From the NCBI GenBank assembly GCA_944474755.1, contig OX104122.1:6659223-6723222 (forward strand): 64,000 nt of DNA, in the 5' to 3' direction. Under the pieces are notes generated by a model that was given only the letters and a program-made list of their open reading frames with translations, had not been told where the DNA came from and did not search any database. This document shows positions 10,239 to 22,324 of the stretch, in pieces; the stretch's first letter is position 1, and each line of letters begins with the position of its first letter. A program made the position numbers and the translations under genes. The DNA comes from Limnoperna fortunei (lineage: Eukaryota > Mollusca > Bivalvia > Mytilida > Modiolidae).

Positions 10239-11483
10239 CTTTGAAGCTACGAATACAAGACCCCACGGAAAAACTGCCACTGTCAAAAAAGCCTAACTTT
10301 TTGCCAAATCGCCCCGTCAAAATCGCCCACAAGTTTTGTCAAATCGATCCCACTGTAAAATTTCCACTTGTGAAAACACCCTTTAAGAAAGTCGCCACAT
10401 CAAAAACGCCACAACATTGAGCAAAATCGCCTCACTTGCAAAAATTATGAGTTGAGAAAATTATTTCTTTCTTTTTTGGTGTATCCACGTTTCTCCAACA
10501 TGAAATTAACAATGGAAGGGCTTGTTTTTCATATCAAATATGTTGTTTTAAGTAGTTTATAGTTTAATCTGGGAAATCTATCTGAAATTTATGGCAAGGT
10601 TAATAATATATAAAATATATAAAAAGGGAAATAAATATTTTTTCTTATGTCCTCATATCATAAATCACAGTAATTAAATAAGAATTTAATTAATAAAATT
10701 ATTTCTTAAATAATTAAAGTGCAATTAAAGATTATGCAAAGCAGTGTCAAATAATTACACAATTATTACAAAATACGCTTGCTATGCTCAGAAATGAGAA
10801 GTGTTTAGGGTCAGTTCACGGCACATTTGTAAGTCGAACATTTATTACAGCTAAACGTTAAGTTTTCTGACTTAAAAAAACATAATGGCAAATACAATGC
10901 TTGCAATGAACTTCGTTCCGAACAGGTTCGCCTATAGATGAACGGCTATCATTTATGGTAAAGACGACCAGAGGGGACAGGACATATTAGAAATGAGATG
11001 CCCAGAATTCTTTAAACCCGAAAAGACCTTCAACAAAACGAAAAACACTGACAATTTGTTGTTTTATTAAAAAGGCAAAATTTACTCAGATCGGAATTGT
11101 TTACGGAATAATTAACTATTATAATTTTGTAAGCGTGTATATTCGTTTGATGTTTCCATTAAGGGCAACAAATCTTTGATTATTTAATCAAAATTACAAA
11201 AGAATCATAACTGATATAATGAAAAAAATCATCAAGGTGATTAGGATAAAAAATTGTTATAATTAAAGCAACTTCATAAAAGGAGAAAATATTTGCACAA
11301 CTTGACAATTTTATAATATATAGTAATTTTGTAAGTGAGACGATTGTGTCATGTTGGGAGATTTTGCTTTTGATGGGGGAGTTTTAATAAGGGGCGATTT
11401 TACAGGGGGCGGGCCATTTTGCAAAAATGGGGCGTTTTTGACCGGGGTGATTTTCCGTGGGTTGATTTGACTAGCTACCAAAG
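10239..11483. mobile_element. Small foldback-like element with repeated inverted arms
   Basis: The left arm (10,239-10,449) and right arm (about 11,322-11,483) are inverted copies. Both read inward CTTTG...AGCTA, then CCCACGGAAAA, then repeated segments of the kind AAAATCGCCCC..GTCAAAAACGCC, ending CTCACTT(G/A)CAAAA. The arms consist of loosely repeated 20-28 base motifs, the hallmark of foldback elements. The 870 base interior is AT-rich without open frames. Arm identity is only moderate and no flanking duplication was found, so this is an old copy with uncertain ends. Confidence 0.65.
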
Positions 11484-11689
11484 AAACGCAACCCAGTAGT
11501 CGTTAACTGTCTTTGCCTTAGTACAAAGACATTGAGTCTGTATGAACTGGTAAGTAGGACCTCTTGTTACTTACCATCTGGAGAAATGACCAGAATTAGA
11601 TTGCTCCTAAAACCAGCTGCAAATGTTATACCATAATTACCCAGCAGATTTTGAAGTTGAGAAAAAAGTATTCCCCAGGTATGATTGCA

Positions 11690-14340
11690 GCGGTACTATT
11701 TTAAATAACAAGCTCGATAACAGCTGATTTTAAAATAGAAAAGTACAGAAAGTCGACTTTCGAGTAAAGAAAGTCGATTATCGAGGTAGATATGTCGCGA
11801 TACAGAAATCAAAATCAGTATCGCGATACGGTAAGGTTTGGCATACTGGTTGTTTAAATTCACTGTGATGTTTAATTCCAAGATGAACAGCGGTGTCAGA
11901 GTTGTTCATTGGTTGTTCGCTGATTGTAAAAATGAATTGGTCGTCGCTTTTTTTGGTACCTGAAATAATCATGCTTTTGGTGGGTTGTAGCTTATATTTT
12001 TCTGAAGTACTATAGTCTTATACAGTTGTAATCATGGTCTGTAGATCGACTGCATTATTAGCTATTAAAGCTACATCGTCAGCACATGTCGGGGCACCAC
12101 AGAAGATTGATCTAATGGTTTAGCCTAGCCCGCTATCTTCAAGTTCGTTGAGTACATGATTTATGTAGATTTTGTAGAAGTCCGTACTAAGTATACCTCC
12201 CTGACTGCCTCCCTGTTGTATCGTGAATGGTTTCGAGACAAGACCTTAACATTTGATGGAGGTAAAGGCATTTCTGTTGAGCTCATTTATCAGTAGTCAG
12301 ATGTGGCTACATCTGATAAAAATAGTTTCCTGCAAAGACTGCTATGCGTATTGTATGGGTAACATATCGAGTCTGACATTATTCAGTGCGATGGGCAGTA
12401 TATCTTTGATGGAAAGGATGTAATCAATTGTTGAAGATTCATTGCCATTTGGATGTATAAAGGTCAAATGTGTGGGAGGAAATTTAAGATCTAGATAGTG
12501 TATGACGTTTTATAGCCAAGTGCGCCTTGAAAAGCTTCCTGGTGCTGATCATGTCGCAGTTGAAGTCACCACACAAGACAGGAATAAATCTGTCTGCATA
12601 CTTATTTATGATTTCAAACACTTGGTCGAGACAATCTTGTCCTCGGCATATAAACACAGATCAATATGATAGGTTTAGGTTTGACATCTAATTTGAGATA
12701 TACTATTCTTTCTGGCTTAGTCTTTAGATTGTTCAGCTCGTTCTTTCACAATATGGCCACCCCTCCATAGCCTCTGGGTTTCTGTACCGATGGGATGGGG
12801 TTTTCCTCTGACTGATTTGATTTAGCAGGCTGTGTTATGAAACATGTTTATTAAATTAGCCTTCTCAAAACTGAACAGCCAATGTTCTTAAAGGCAAATA
12901 AAATCTCTAAAATCGAAAATATCCTTGATACAAGGACTGGTATTATATACATTTTTTCAATTAAAAGTAGTAATACGCAAGATATTTGAGGTGGCTATGT
13001 CACTCCTAGGGTTGGTTGGCTCGTCCCTAAAAAATGAAGCCTTGTGTCTGTATCTTGATCTGTCCAGACTGGTATTTTGTCTGATGTTTGAGGGTCTAAG
13101 TTAGTGCATGTTTGTTGAGCCTGCTTATGTTCCTTATGTAATTCTGGTGATTCAGTATTGTCGTGTTCAATAACGTTTGAGACTCAGTCTGTCCTTCCTG
13201 ATTGTGGTCTATTTGTAATTCCAGTGATAAACTGTAGCCCTGTTCAGTTTCTATTTAAGACTCTGTCATTCCTTCCTGGTTGTCAGCAGGTATTTATAGA
13301 CCTGAATTGACAGCTGTTTGACTATCAACTGTCTCTTGTGAGCTTGCATTGAAGTCTTGGCTATTGACTTGTGGGGTAATTGGGCGATAATTTTCTCGCA
13401 TATTCGTATCCTTGTAAATTTTGATATGCAGGTGGTTGCGGTCTATGGTGCATTGAGGTATGGTACTGATGAATGGCTGTCTATTACCTGGGACACTGTA
13501 TGCATTTGAGTACTGTGGATGAATTATGTATCTAGTATGAATGAAACGTGGAGGTCTAACTGGTTGAAATTGAAATGGTTGTACTACTTGATATGGTGGT
13601 GGATGATATGCGGATGGATAGATGTGCACATTAGATTGATTTTGAAATGCAACCTCAATGGAATGCAGACGTATCTGGATGAATTGTATCTCTATATCAT
13701 GCATCTGCCTATACAGCAGACGGGTGTTTTCAATATGAGTGATTTGATCGTTAGGTGGAAGTCAGGGTGTATGCCATCATTGTATAAATCGAATGAAGGC
13801 GGTTTTAATAGTGGTGTTGCGTGGCCCTTGTTTCGTCTGATTTTTTGTTTTTGGATTTCTGTATAGATCTCTGTTCAAGTCAGGGACTACTTGGTTTAGA
13901 CTCTTGTTCAGTTCCTTTGTGAGCTCGTTGAGATTTAAAATCCTGTTAAGAAGCTGCTTGTCTTGCTTTTGGTATACAGACAGGTCTTTCTCAGCTTGCT
14001 GTTTTTTGGTTTGCCTACTAGCAACTGTTAGGCTCCACTTCCAAATCGAGTAGATAGGTGTAGTGATGACACTTTTTTTACAGTTTGTACGGCTGGCAAT
14101 CAAATCAATAGCTCTTTTATAACATCGGATAGTCTCACCTGTCTGGTTTTCTGGGAGAAGGGAGATGGTGTTGCCCTTTTCTTTTGTGCTGTTGTCACAA
14201 GTACCGTGCCAAAAGTATAGGTGGCGATTCCTATCTAGTAGTCGAAGCTTGGTGCTGAGATTTTGCTCCAACCAGGCGATGGCGTCTTTTGTAGTCCTAC
14301 CTCTCTGGCACCACCACACAATGTTGTTTTGAACCGTCAA
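11690..14340 (-). pseudogene. Decayed LINE: ORF1, endonuclease and partial RT
   Basis: The element is read right to left. The first frame (14,340-13,777, 187 codons) carries FWHGTCD at residues 43-49 and TPIYSIWKW at 94-102, resembling the SGNH-hydrolase-like ORF1 of mollusc LINEs (inference). A proline/tyrosine/glutamine-rich linker follows at 13,704-13,294. Then comes an EEP-type endonuclease in broken frames: RGYGGVAI-like near 12,765, CGDFNCDM near 12,560 and a STIDYIL motif near 12,430. The RT is partial: QQGGSQGGILST near 12,210 and the catalytic-type CADDVALIA near 12,080, then HLGIKHH near 11,880. Most of the N-terminal RT palm is missing, and several stops and frameshifts are present. 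The 5' half has been tandemly duplicated (see 17,007). Confidence 0.8.
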
Positions 14341-14929
14341 GGTTACCTGATCTTTAAGGTAGTCTGCTTACTATCAGAGAAAATTACTGGTATGAGCAGT
14401 TCTGTGGATGTCAGTGGTATTTGGATGGCTTGGTGCTCTGAGATATATTTAGTAAGCTTGGTTACACTCATTAGGAGTTATGGCAAAAATATAAGCAGTA
14501 TATAATAGTGAGTAAGCAGGTTATGGGATTATGTGCTGTTTTCCCGCCACATTTCTCACGGGTATTTACAAGTCCGCCATATTGGTCACAAATTCAGTTT
14601 ATTTTAGTATCAATCTATTCCGACAAATATCTGATATATGTTTAAAGTAACAAATTGGGACGATAGTCAATTCAAGATCAAATCTGTGTTTACAATTTAA
14701 AGCGGGTGTCAAACGAAACCAGAACTCATCGCACAAGTCGCAGCAAAATGTTAAAAATAGGTAAAACATCTAAATACGATGCGCAAAATATATGTATAGT
14801 GACCCTAATCAATGAGTTCACCAAATTTTAAACTTCTGAATTAATTATATGCGTGTGAATATACAAAATGTTTAAAAAATTATTCCTGTGCAAAATGTGC
14901 TGCCTCCATCTTCTCACTCGGCGTGTAGG
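14341..14929. other. DNA upstream of the LINE ORF1
   Basis: No reading frame of note is seen. The segment contains a stretch (about 14,550-14,700) with CCCGCCACATTTCTCACGGG and CCGCCATATTGG and is repeated at 59,690-60,300. It may be the 5' untranslated region of the LINE or host DNA. Confidence 0.35.
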
Positions 14930-15490
14930 TTTCAACATACGGGATCATTGTTGGATACCATACGAATGGTGGGACTCTCACCTGTAAGTGGAGCTTTTGC
15001 ACTCACTGGGGTATAGGCTATCGTTGGCGGGTTTCCTGTTCTGATGGCGGGCTCTTACTTGGAGAAAAGGTGATAGTTGATTTGACTCAAGGTCTAATGT
15101 TGGCGCTCTCACTGGGAGTATACGGGTGGTATCTCTTAGAGTATTTGTGATCATTGTTTTAATTCCAGGTCTAATAGTGACGCTTTCACCAGGTGTATAG
15201 GAAAACACTAGATTTTTTGGTCCGATTGTAAGGCTTTCGCAGGGATATGGGGCATACCAGGTGTGATTGTAGGGCTCTCACCAGGTGTATAGAACACTAA
15301 TTTGTTATTGGATCTGAAGATGGCGCTCTAATCTGGAGATTTATTGCCGGTCTGGTAGTATTACTTTCAATTGGGAGTTTAAATCAGACTCTCTCCTGGA
15401 GTATGCATGATCGTGTGATCATTTGTTTAAATCACAGTCTGATGATGACACTCTCTCTGGAGTATGTGTGATCGGTGTGAAAAGGGCGGG
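14930..15490 (-). repeat. Degenerate 45-60 bp tandem repeat upstream of LINE
   Basis: At least nine diverged units share a core such as GGCGCTCTCACTGGGAGTAT, variously GACGCTTTCACCAGGTGTAT and GACACTCTCTCTGGAGTATG. They lie upstream of the minus-strand LINE ORF1. Tandem 5' monomers act as promoters in some LINEs; that role here is speculation. A second copy is at 60,345-60,850. Confidence 0.6.
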
Positions 15491-17006
15491 GGTCATGCTG
15501 TACGTCATTTTATTTATTCAAAATGGCGCTTGGATGAGTAAGTCTATGTGTAATAAGAGCATCTATTGCACGATTCCTAACAACATAGTAAAAACGTCTT
15601 AATATATTTATTAAGCTGGGGCATACTGAGAGGGTTACCAGTAGTCGTCAAACAGAGCTGCCCAGCGCGTCGACAGGTGGGGGATAAGGGAGGCCATTTC
15701 GTTAGGGTTTTCAGGGTATAATACGGAAAGCCTTACCACCTAACGTGTTTGGAGAGTACTGTGCTCGTTGTACGACAAAGACCCCTTTTGTAGATTTTGA
15801 AAGAGTTCCTTCATTGTTGCCGCCACAAAAGGCTAAATTAACCGCTTCAACCCAATAATGCAAACTTGTTCAGTGGCAGCCTAAATTTTGTTCCTGGTGT
15901 CCCACCCTTTTATCCGTTGATTTATTGTTTCTTCAATAGTTATCAAATGTTAAAACAAACATGCAACCAATCAATTAATCAATCAATGTATGTATTCAGC
16001 CATTCTCCGATATTGGACCCATTTCCGAAAACCCATGTAGCCTGAAATCATAAAATAACTTTTCTTTTCAATTAAAGTGGTGGTCAAACTTTCTAAATAC
16101 TTAAAAAGGATATTTACAGCTTTTAAACACCTGTGTCTTTTATTATTTGTTTATATCAACGTCGAAACTTGCTGAAAACCTCTGAAAACCTATATTGCAA
16201 GAAAAATTTGTATTAAATATATGGCCATCAAATCTTTATGTACGGGCTACATTAACAGACATGCGTGTTCTCTTTTACGTAGAAGCTTATTTTCAAGATC
16301 GGCTTGATCAGGTGATGCTTTCGAACATATATTTTGTTGTTTTACGAATTTGTGTTGTCTCCAAAACCTGACTATGTTCCGTAACATTTGTCTAAAACCA
16401 TCGGAAATGTTTTAAATCAATCATAAAGTTTATTTTACATTGTTCATTTACTTACTCAAACATTGATTTGTTAAAACTCATTATTTTTTGTTTCTGTGAA
16501 GTATATAGTTAATTTTCACTAAATACATTTAACCGATTTAAAATAAAATTTTTAGATAGCTATAAGTTCTATTATTTCACAATTTTTCTTTGTTGTGAGC
16601 TCTATGTTTTAATATGCTCTGTAACGTATATAAATGTTAATAGTTTCTACTCTGTGTTATTTAAAGAAAGTTTCCTTTGGCGCCGTTTTCAATCATGCAA
16701 CAGCAAGTCATCGTGTGTTATTTCAATAACAATGTTTAATTCGTCATTTTAAACGAAAAAGGAAGCTGAAATTAGGCAAACTACAGAATATTATATGTTT
16801 TCTATGTTTAGGTGTATTCAATAAATAAATTTGACCAATTCGATTCTGTTACGGAACATGTTGCTATATTCTGGAAATATATGGTATGGAAGCATATGGC
16901 TATATTTCACATTTCATTCAAGACTTTTCTTTAACTGGGCCCCAAATTATTTAGTTTAAAGGTCTTATTATCATGTATACCAAATACGTAATGATTTACG
17001 GAGCTC
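15491..17006. other. AT-rich DNA at the end of duplicate copy 1
   Basis: No gene is recognised. The whole stretch is repeated at 60,850-62,380 with small differences such as T-run length and an AATCAATCAATG/AATCAATTATG indel. Confidence 0.6.
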
Positions 17007-18568
17007 AGTGCGCCTTGAAAAGCTTCCTGGTGCTGATCTTGTCGCAGTTGAAGTCACCACACAAGACAGGAATAAATCTGTCTGCATACTTATTTATGAT
17101 TTCAAACACTTGGTCGAGACAATCTTGTGCTCGGCATATAAACACAGATCAATATGATAGGATTGGGTTTGACATCTTATTTGAGATATACTATTCTTTC
17201 TGACTTAGTCTTTAGATTGTTCAGCTCGTTCTTTCACAATATGGCCACCCCTCCATAGCCTCTGGGTTTCTGTACCGATGGGATAGGGTTTTCCTCTTCG
17301 ACTGATTTGATTGAGCAGGATGTGTTATGAAACATGTTTATTAAATTAGCCTTCTCAAAACTGAACAGCCAATGTTCTTAAAGGCAAATAAAATCTCTAA
17401 AATCAAAAATATCCTTGATACAAGGACTGGTATTATATACATTTTTCAATTAAAAGTAGTAATACGCAAGAGATTTGAGGTGGCTATGTCACTCCTAGGG
17501 TTGGTTGGCTCATCCCTAACAAATGAAGTCTTGTGTCTGTATCTTGATCTGTCCAGACTGGTATTTTGTCTGATGTTTGAGGGTCTAAGTTAGTGCATGT
17601 TTGTTGAGCCTACTTATGTTCCTTATGTAATTCTGGTGATTCAGTATTGTCGTGTTCAATATCAGTTTGAGACTCAGTCTGTCCTTCCTGATTGTGGTCT
17701 ATTTGTAATTCCAGTGATAAACTGTAGCCCTGTTCAATTTCTATTTGGGACTCTGTCATTCATTCCTGGTTGTCAGCAGGTATTTATAGACCTGAATTGA
17801 CAGCTGTTTGACTACCAACTGTCTCTTGTGAGCTTGTATTGGAGTCTTGGCTATTGACTTGTGGGGTAATTGAGCGATAATTTTCTCGCATATTCGTATC
17901 ATTGTAAATTTTGATTTGCAGGTGGTTGCGGTCTATGTTGCATTGAGGTATGGTACTGATGAATGGCTGTCTATTACCTGGGACACTGTATGCATTTGAG
18001 TACTGTGGATGAATTATGTATCTAGTATGAATGAAACGTGGAGGTCTAACTGGTTGAAATTGAAATGGTTGTACTACTTGATATGGTGGTGGATGATATG
18101 CGGATGGATAGATGTGCACATTAGATTGATTTTGAAATGCAACCTCAATGGAATGCAGACGTATCTGGATGAATTGTATCTCTATATCATGCATCTGCCT
18201 ATACAGCAGACGGGTGTTTTCAATATGAGTGATTTGATCGTTAGGTGGAAGTCAGGGTGTATGCCATCATTGTATAAATCGAATGAAGGCGGTTTTAATA
18301 GTGGTGTTGCGTGGCCCTTGTTTCGTCTGATTTTTTGTTTTTGGATTTCTGTATAGATCTCTGTTCAAGTCAGGGACTACTTGGTTTAGACTCTTGTTCA
18401 GTTCCTTTGTGAGCTCGTTGAGATTTAAAATCCTGTTAAGAAGCTGCTTGTCTTGCTTTTGGTATACAGACAGGTCTTTCTCAGCTTGCTGTTTTTTGGT
18501 TTGCCTACTAGCAACTGTTAGGCTCCACTTCCAAATCGAGTAGATAGGTGTAGAGATGACACTTTTTT
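17007..18568 (-). pseudogene. Duplicate copy 2, left half: truncated LINE
   Basis: The segment repeats 12,520-14,068: endonuclease fragment with CGDFNCD near 17,050, the proline-rich linker frame at 18,194-17,784, and the C-terminal half of the ORF1 frame (about 18,267-18,568). ORF1 is cut at the equivalent of residue 90-93, just before TPIYSI, by the 40.9 kb insertion. The N-terminal half of the same frame resumes on the far side at 59,449-59,644. Confidence 0.88.
18561..18568. repeat. Left 8 bp target-site duplication
   Basis: ACTTTTTT directly precedes the terminal repeat. The right partner is ACTTTTTG at 59,441-59,448. Copy 1 of the duplication has a single ACTTTTTTT here, the expected empty site. 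Confidence 0.75.
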
Positions 18569-18668
18569 ACGTGAATCAAGTTGGTTACCTGTTCAACGTT
18601 CAACATTCAACATTCAAATAAATACCAAAGGCCTCTTCTCTCGGTTTAACATTAAGCACTCAGTTCCT
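18569..18668 (+). repeat. Left terminal inverted repeat
   Basis: These 100 bases outside the array start ACGTGAATCAAG and contain GTTCAACGTTCAACATTC, itself related to the array monomers. They match the reverse complement of 59,341-59,440 with two mismatches by eye. Confidence 0.9.
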
Positions 18669-20450
18669 TGTTCAACATTCGCAGTTCCTAGTTCAACATT
18701 CGATTTTTCAGTTCCTAGTTCAACATTCGCAGTTCCGAGTTCAACATTCGTTGTTTCTAGTTCAATATTCAAAATTTTTAGTTCCTCGTTCAACATTCGC
18801 AGTTCCTAGTTCAACATTCGATTTTTCAGTTCCTAGTTCAACATTCGCAGTTCCTAGTTCAACATTCGTTGTTTCTGGTTCAATATTCAAAATTTTAAGT
18901 TCCTCGTTCAACATTCGGAGTTCCTAGTTCAACATTCGATTTTTCAGTTCCTAGTTCAACATTCGCAGTTCCTAGTTCAACATTCGTTGTTTCTGGTTCA
19001 ATATTCAAAATTTTTAGTTCCTCGTTCAACATTCGCAGTTCCTAGTTCAACATTCGATTTTTCAGTTACTAGTTCAACATTCGCAGTTCCTAGTTCAACA
19101 TTCGTTGTTTCTGGTTCAATATTCAAAATTTTTAGTTCCTCGTTCAACATTCGCAGTTCCTAGTTCAACATTCGATTTTTCAGTTCCTAGTTCAACATTC
19201 GCAGTTCATAGTTCAACATTCGTTGTTTCTGGTTCAATATTCAAAATTTTTAGTTCCTCGTTCAACATTCGCAGTTCCTAGTTCAACATTCGATTTTTCA
19301 GTTCCTAGTTCAACATTCGCAGTTCCTAGTTCAACATTCGTTGTTTCTGGTTCAATATTCAAAATTTTTAGTTCCTCGTTCAACATTCGCAGTTCCTAGT
19401 TCAACATTCGATTTTTCAGTTCCTAGTTCAACATTCGCAGTTCCTAGTTCAACATTCGTTGTTTCTGGTTCAATATTCAAAATTTTTAGTTCCTCGTTCA
19501 ACATTCGCAGTTCCTAGTTCAACATTCGATTTTTCAGTTCCTAGTTCAACATTCGCAGTTCCTAGTTCAACATTCGTTGTTTCTGGTTCAATATTCAAAA
19601 TTTTTAGTTCCTCGTTCAACATTCGCAGTTCCTAGTTCAACATTCGATTTTTCAGTTCCTAGTTCAACATTCGCAGTTCCTAGTTCAACATTCGTTGTTT
19701 CTGGTTCAATATTCAAAATTTTTAGTTCCTCGTTCAACATTCGCAGTTTCTAGTTCAACATTCGATTTTTCAGTTCCTAGTTCAACATTCGCAGTTCCTA
19801 GTTCAACATTCGTTGTTTCTGGTTCAATATTCAAAATTTTTAGTTCCTCGTTCAACATTCGCAGTTCCTAGTTCAACATTCGATTTTTCAGTTCCTAGTT
19901 CAACATTCTCAGTTCCTAGTTCAACATTCGTTGTTTCTGGTTCAATATTCAAAATTTTTAGTTCCTCGTTCAACATTCGCAGTTCCTAGTTCAACATTCG
20001 ATTTTTCAGTTCCTAGTTCAACATTCGCAGTTCCTAGTTCAACATTCGTTGTTTCTGGTTCAATATTCAAAATTTTTAGTTCCTCGTTCAACATTCGCAG
20101 TTCCTAGTTCAACATTCCATTTTTCAGTTCCTAGTTCAACATTCGCAGTTCCTAGTTTAACATTCGTTGTTTCTGGTTCAATATTCAAAATTTTTAGTTC
20201 CTCGTTCAACATTCGCAGTTCCTAGTTCAACATTCGATTTTTCAGTTCCTAGTTCAACATTCGCAGTTCCTAGTTCAACATTCGTTGTTTCTGGTTCAAT
20301 ATTCAAAATGTTTAGTTCCTCGTTCAACATTCGCAGTTCCTAGTTCAATATTCGCAGTTCCTAGTTCAACATTCGCAGTTCCTACTTCAACATTCGTTGT
20401 TTCTGGTTCAATATTCGAAATTTTTAATTCCTCATTCAATATCAAATGCC
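18669..20450 (-). repeat. Left arm: 118 bp higher-order repeat, about 15 units
   Basis: On the minus strand each 118 base unit consists of five related submonomers (21+27+21+28+21), all variants of GAATGTTGAACTAGGAACTG. Unit spacing was measured directly at 19,020 and 19,138 (118). Units are highly similar internally. The innermost ones (20,330-20,450) are shortened and diverged. Submonomers contain GTTGAAC, a 7 base odd palindrome. Confidence 0.97.
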
Positions 20451-20739
20451 CAACCTCATGAATGTCAATATTTTCTTTGAAAGATTCTACTTCATCAGCA
20501 TCCCATTAGTTTTTTTTCATACCATTGAAATAATTTTATTCACCTTCAGAAGGGGGTGAGGGGTGTCAGCATGTTTCTATGATACTTTTACACAGAGCTC
20601 AATAAGTATGAATAAAAGATAACATGTCATGTGTACAAATTAAATAGTCAACAAAACTTGATGGCTTTCAAGTAAACATGCCCATTTTGTCACCACTGAC
20701 TCTATCATTAAAAATAAACAAATTCTTATTTTTTACACA
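20451..20739. other. Core DNA inside the left arm
   Basis: AT-rich sequence with no recognised gene or repeat lies between the array and the LINE fragment. Confidence 0.4.
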
Positions 20740-21640
20740 TTTCTGAAAGGTTACCATAGTTATTTATCTTTTAAGATTCATATCTAAATCAGGTAGTGTA
20801 TAACAATGATTCTGTACATTATTGACAGGATTATGACATTCGTTAACAATTTCTATCAAATCTGGAGCTTTCTCTGTTCTACGATTAAAATCTCCATTTA
20901 GGAGTATATATCTGTAATTATTTGATAAAATTAAATAAATCTGATTTAAACCCGAAAGCTATGCATCCTGATTTTACTCGTTTATCTTTTTGTCTACTTA
21001 GTATTTCGAAAATATAGCCTGGGATATCAATATAGTATCAAAATCATCAGTTCTCGTCCCAGTCAGGCAAATAAAATTATATCTACTAACAAATTATAAA
21101 AATTCAGGGGCAGTGCCTTTTTTCGATATACCACAACTATTCAATGACAAAAATTAAATATATTGAAGACATGGGTACATTAACAAACATCTCCTATACA
21201 TTTGTCACAACTATTGGTAGAATCTCCTCGGGAGTCCTATATGCGTTTTGACGTTGATGTTCGTCGGCGTTTGCCATCGGACAAATTGTCTGGTGTTTGT
21301 GTGTGTGCTATCTGTTTCAGCTGGTTTTAGAGGGGGTCGACTAAATGTCATTTTCATCGTGGTACATGAGTCCGTCGACATATAAATCATATCTGACTAG
21401 TCTTACGCGACATCCCTGATTTCGTTTCTTTTTCATCACCTGATATAAACTTCACCTCGCCAGGATACTGTCGGTCAACAGAGAATGATGTTCTTTTAAG
21501 GCGGTATGTATTAGAAAGACCAGTTTCTAAGTCCTTGTTGTGAAGGAATCGATCTATGATCGGTCGGTAGCGTTTCTTTTTTCCAGTTCCGAACCGATAT
21601 ACGTTTCCCAATTTGGGCCTGTACTTTATATTCAGTTCGT
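20740..21640 (-). pseudogene. Degraded LINE fragment: ORF1 tail and endonuclease
   Basis: Read right to left, 21,611-21,387 gives a 74-residue frame with RPIIDRFLHNKDLE, YRLKRTSFSVDRQYP and GEVKF. These resemble the C-terminal domain of L1-type ORF1 proteins (pattern RPxIxRF...LKGTxxxVxxQxPxEI). Further left, near 20,915-20,870, broken frames give LLNGDFNRRTEKAPDLIEIV, an EEP endonuclease GDFN motif. The order ORF1 then endonuclease is that of a LINE. RT was not found. Stops and frameshifts abound. It belongs to a different LINE family from the elements at 11.7 kb and 31.7 kb. Confidence 0.55.
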
Positions 21641-21649
21641 TACATATAA

Positions 21650-22160
21650 ATGATCGAATAATGTTTTGTTTATCTACGTATGAACCATTGTTAATATAAA
21701 TTTATATAAACACAAACATATGCCATCGAGTTACTGATACATGGCGACATCAACAGTTTATTGGAAAATGGGTTTGAGTAGTCAACCCGTTTTGCAATAA
21801 GAACACATTTTGCATTAACCCGTTTTGCAATAAAAATATTTTTAAACGAACATTTAATTAATGAAAGTAAAGATCGCTTCTTATTGGTTTATCTTTGAAC
21901 TATTGTGAATATAAATATATATCAGCACATTTACCACCGAATTAACGGGCTTTAGAAGTAAACCCGTTTTGCAATAGAAACGCGTATTGCAATAAGCGTT
22001 TTTGGGAGGGAAATTTAACTAATGAAATTACATAATGCTCCCAATAATATTTTGGTTTATCTATGACCTATTGTGAATATAAATATATTTCAGCACAAAC
22101 AGATACCATTGGCTTACTGATACATCCCGACGTAAAAAGTTTATTGCAAATAGATTGGCA
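21650..22160 (+). repeat. Inner inverted repeat, left copy
   Basis: About three loose units spaced 168-220 bases share TTTATCT..GAACTATTGT, GAATATAAATATAT..CAGCAC and AACCCGTTTTGCAATAA. The same sequence occurs in opposite orientation at 37,520-38,110; for example ACATGGCGACATCAACAGTT here matches the reverse complement of AACTTTTGATGTCGCCATGT there. The pair lies inside both array arms. Confidence 0.7.
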
Positions 22161-22324
22161 CAGTCAAATATCAAATAATTCAAGGCAACGGGAATAAAAC
22201 TGAAGGAATATCATCAACCTATTTACAAGCGCCCGTTTAAGAGGATTAATAGTCAAAAGCGCACTCCGGTTCAGCACAAAGCAAAATCTAGTATAACGTA
22301 TAAGTTGTAAAATGTAATCACCAT

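Larger units (their letters stand above)
12520..17006. repeat. Tandem segmental duplication, copy 1 (uninterrupted)
   Basis: This 4.49 kb segment (LINE 5' half plus upstream DNA) is repeated at 17,007-18,568 and 59,441-62,380. By eye, identity is about 97-99%, with scattered substitutions. The junction at about 17,006 shows the end of copy 1 (ATTTACGGAGCTCAG) running straight into a second copy of the GTGCGCCTTGAAAAGC start, a head-to-tail arrangement. Copy 1 preserves the uninterrupted site GATGACACTTTTTTTACAGT at 14,055-14,074. Confidence 0.93.

Noticed and set aside
13519..13866. Plus-strand 115-codon ORF repeated at 18,009
   Set aside because: It is the antisense shadow of the minus-strand LINE linker and ORF1, repeated because the segment is duplicated.
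18669..20450. CRISPR-like array
   Set aside because: Spacers are not unique; every segment is a variant of the same monomer, and the genome is eukaryotic.
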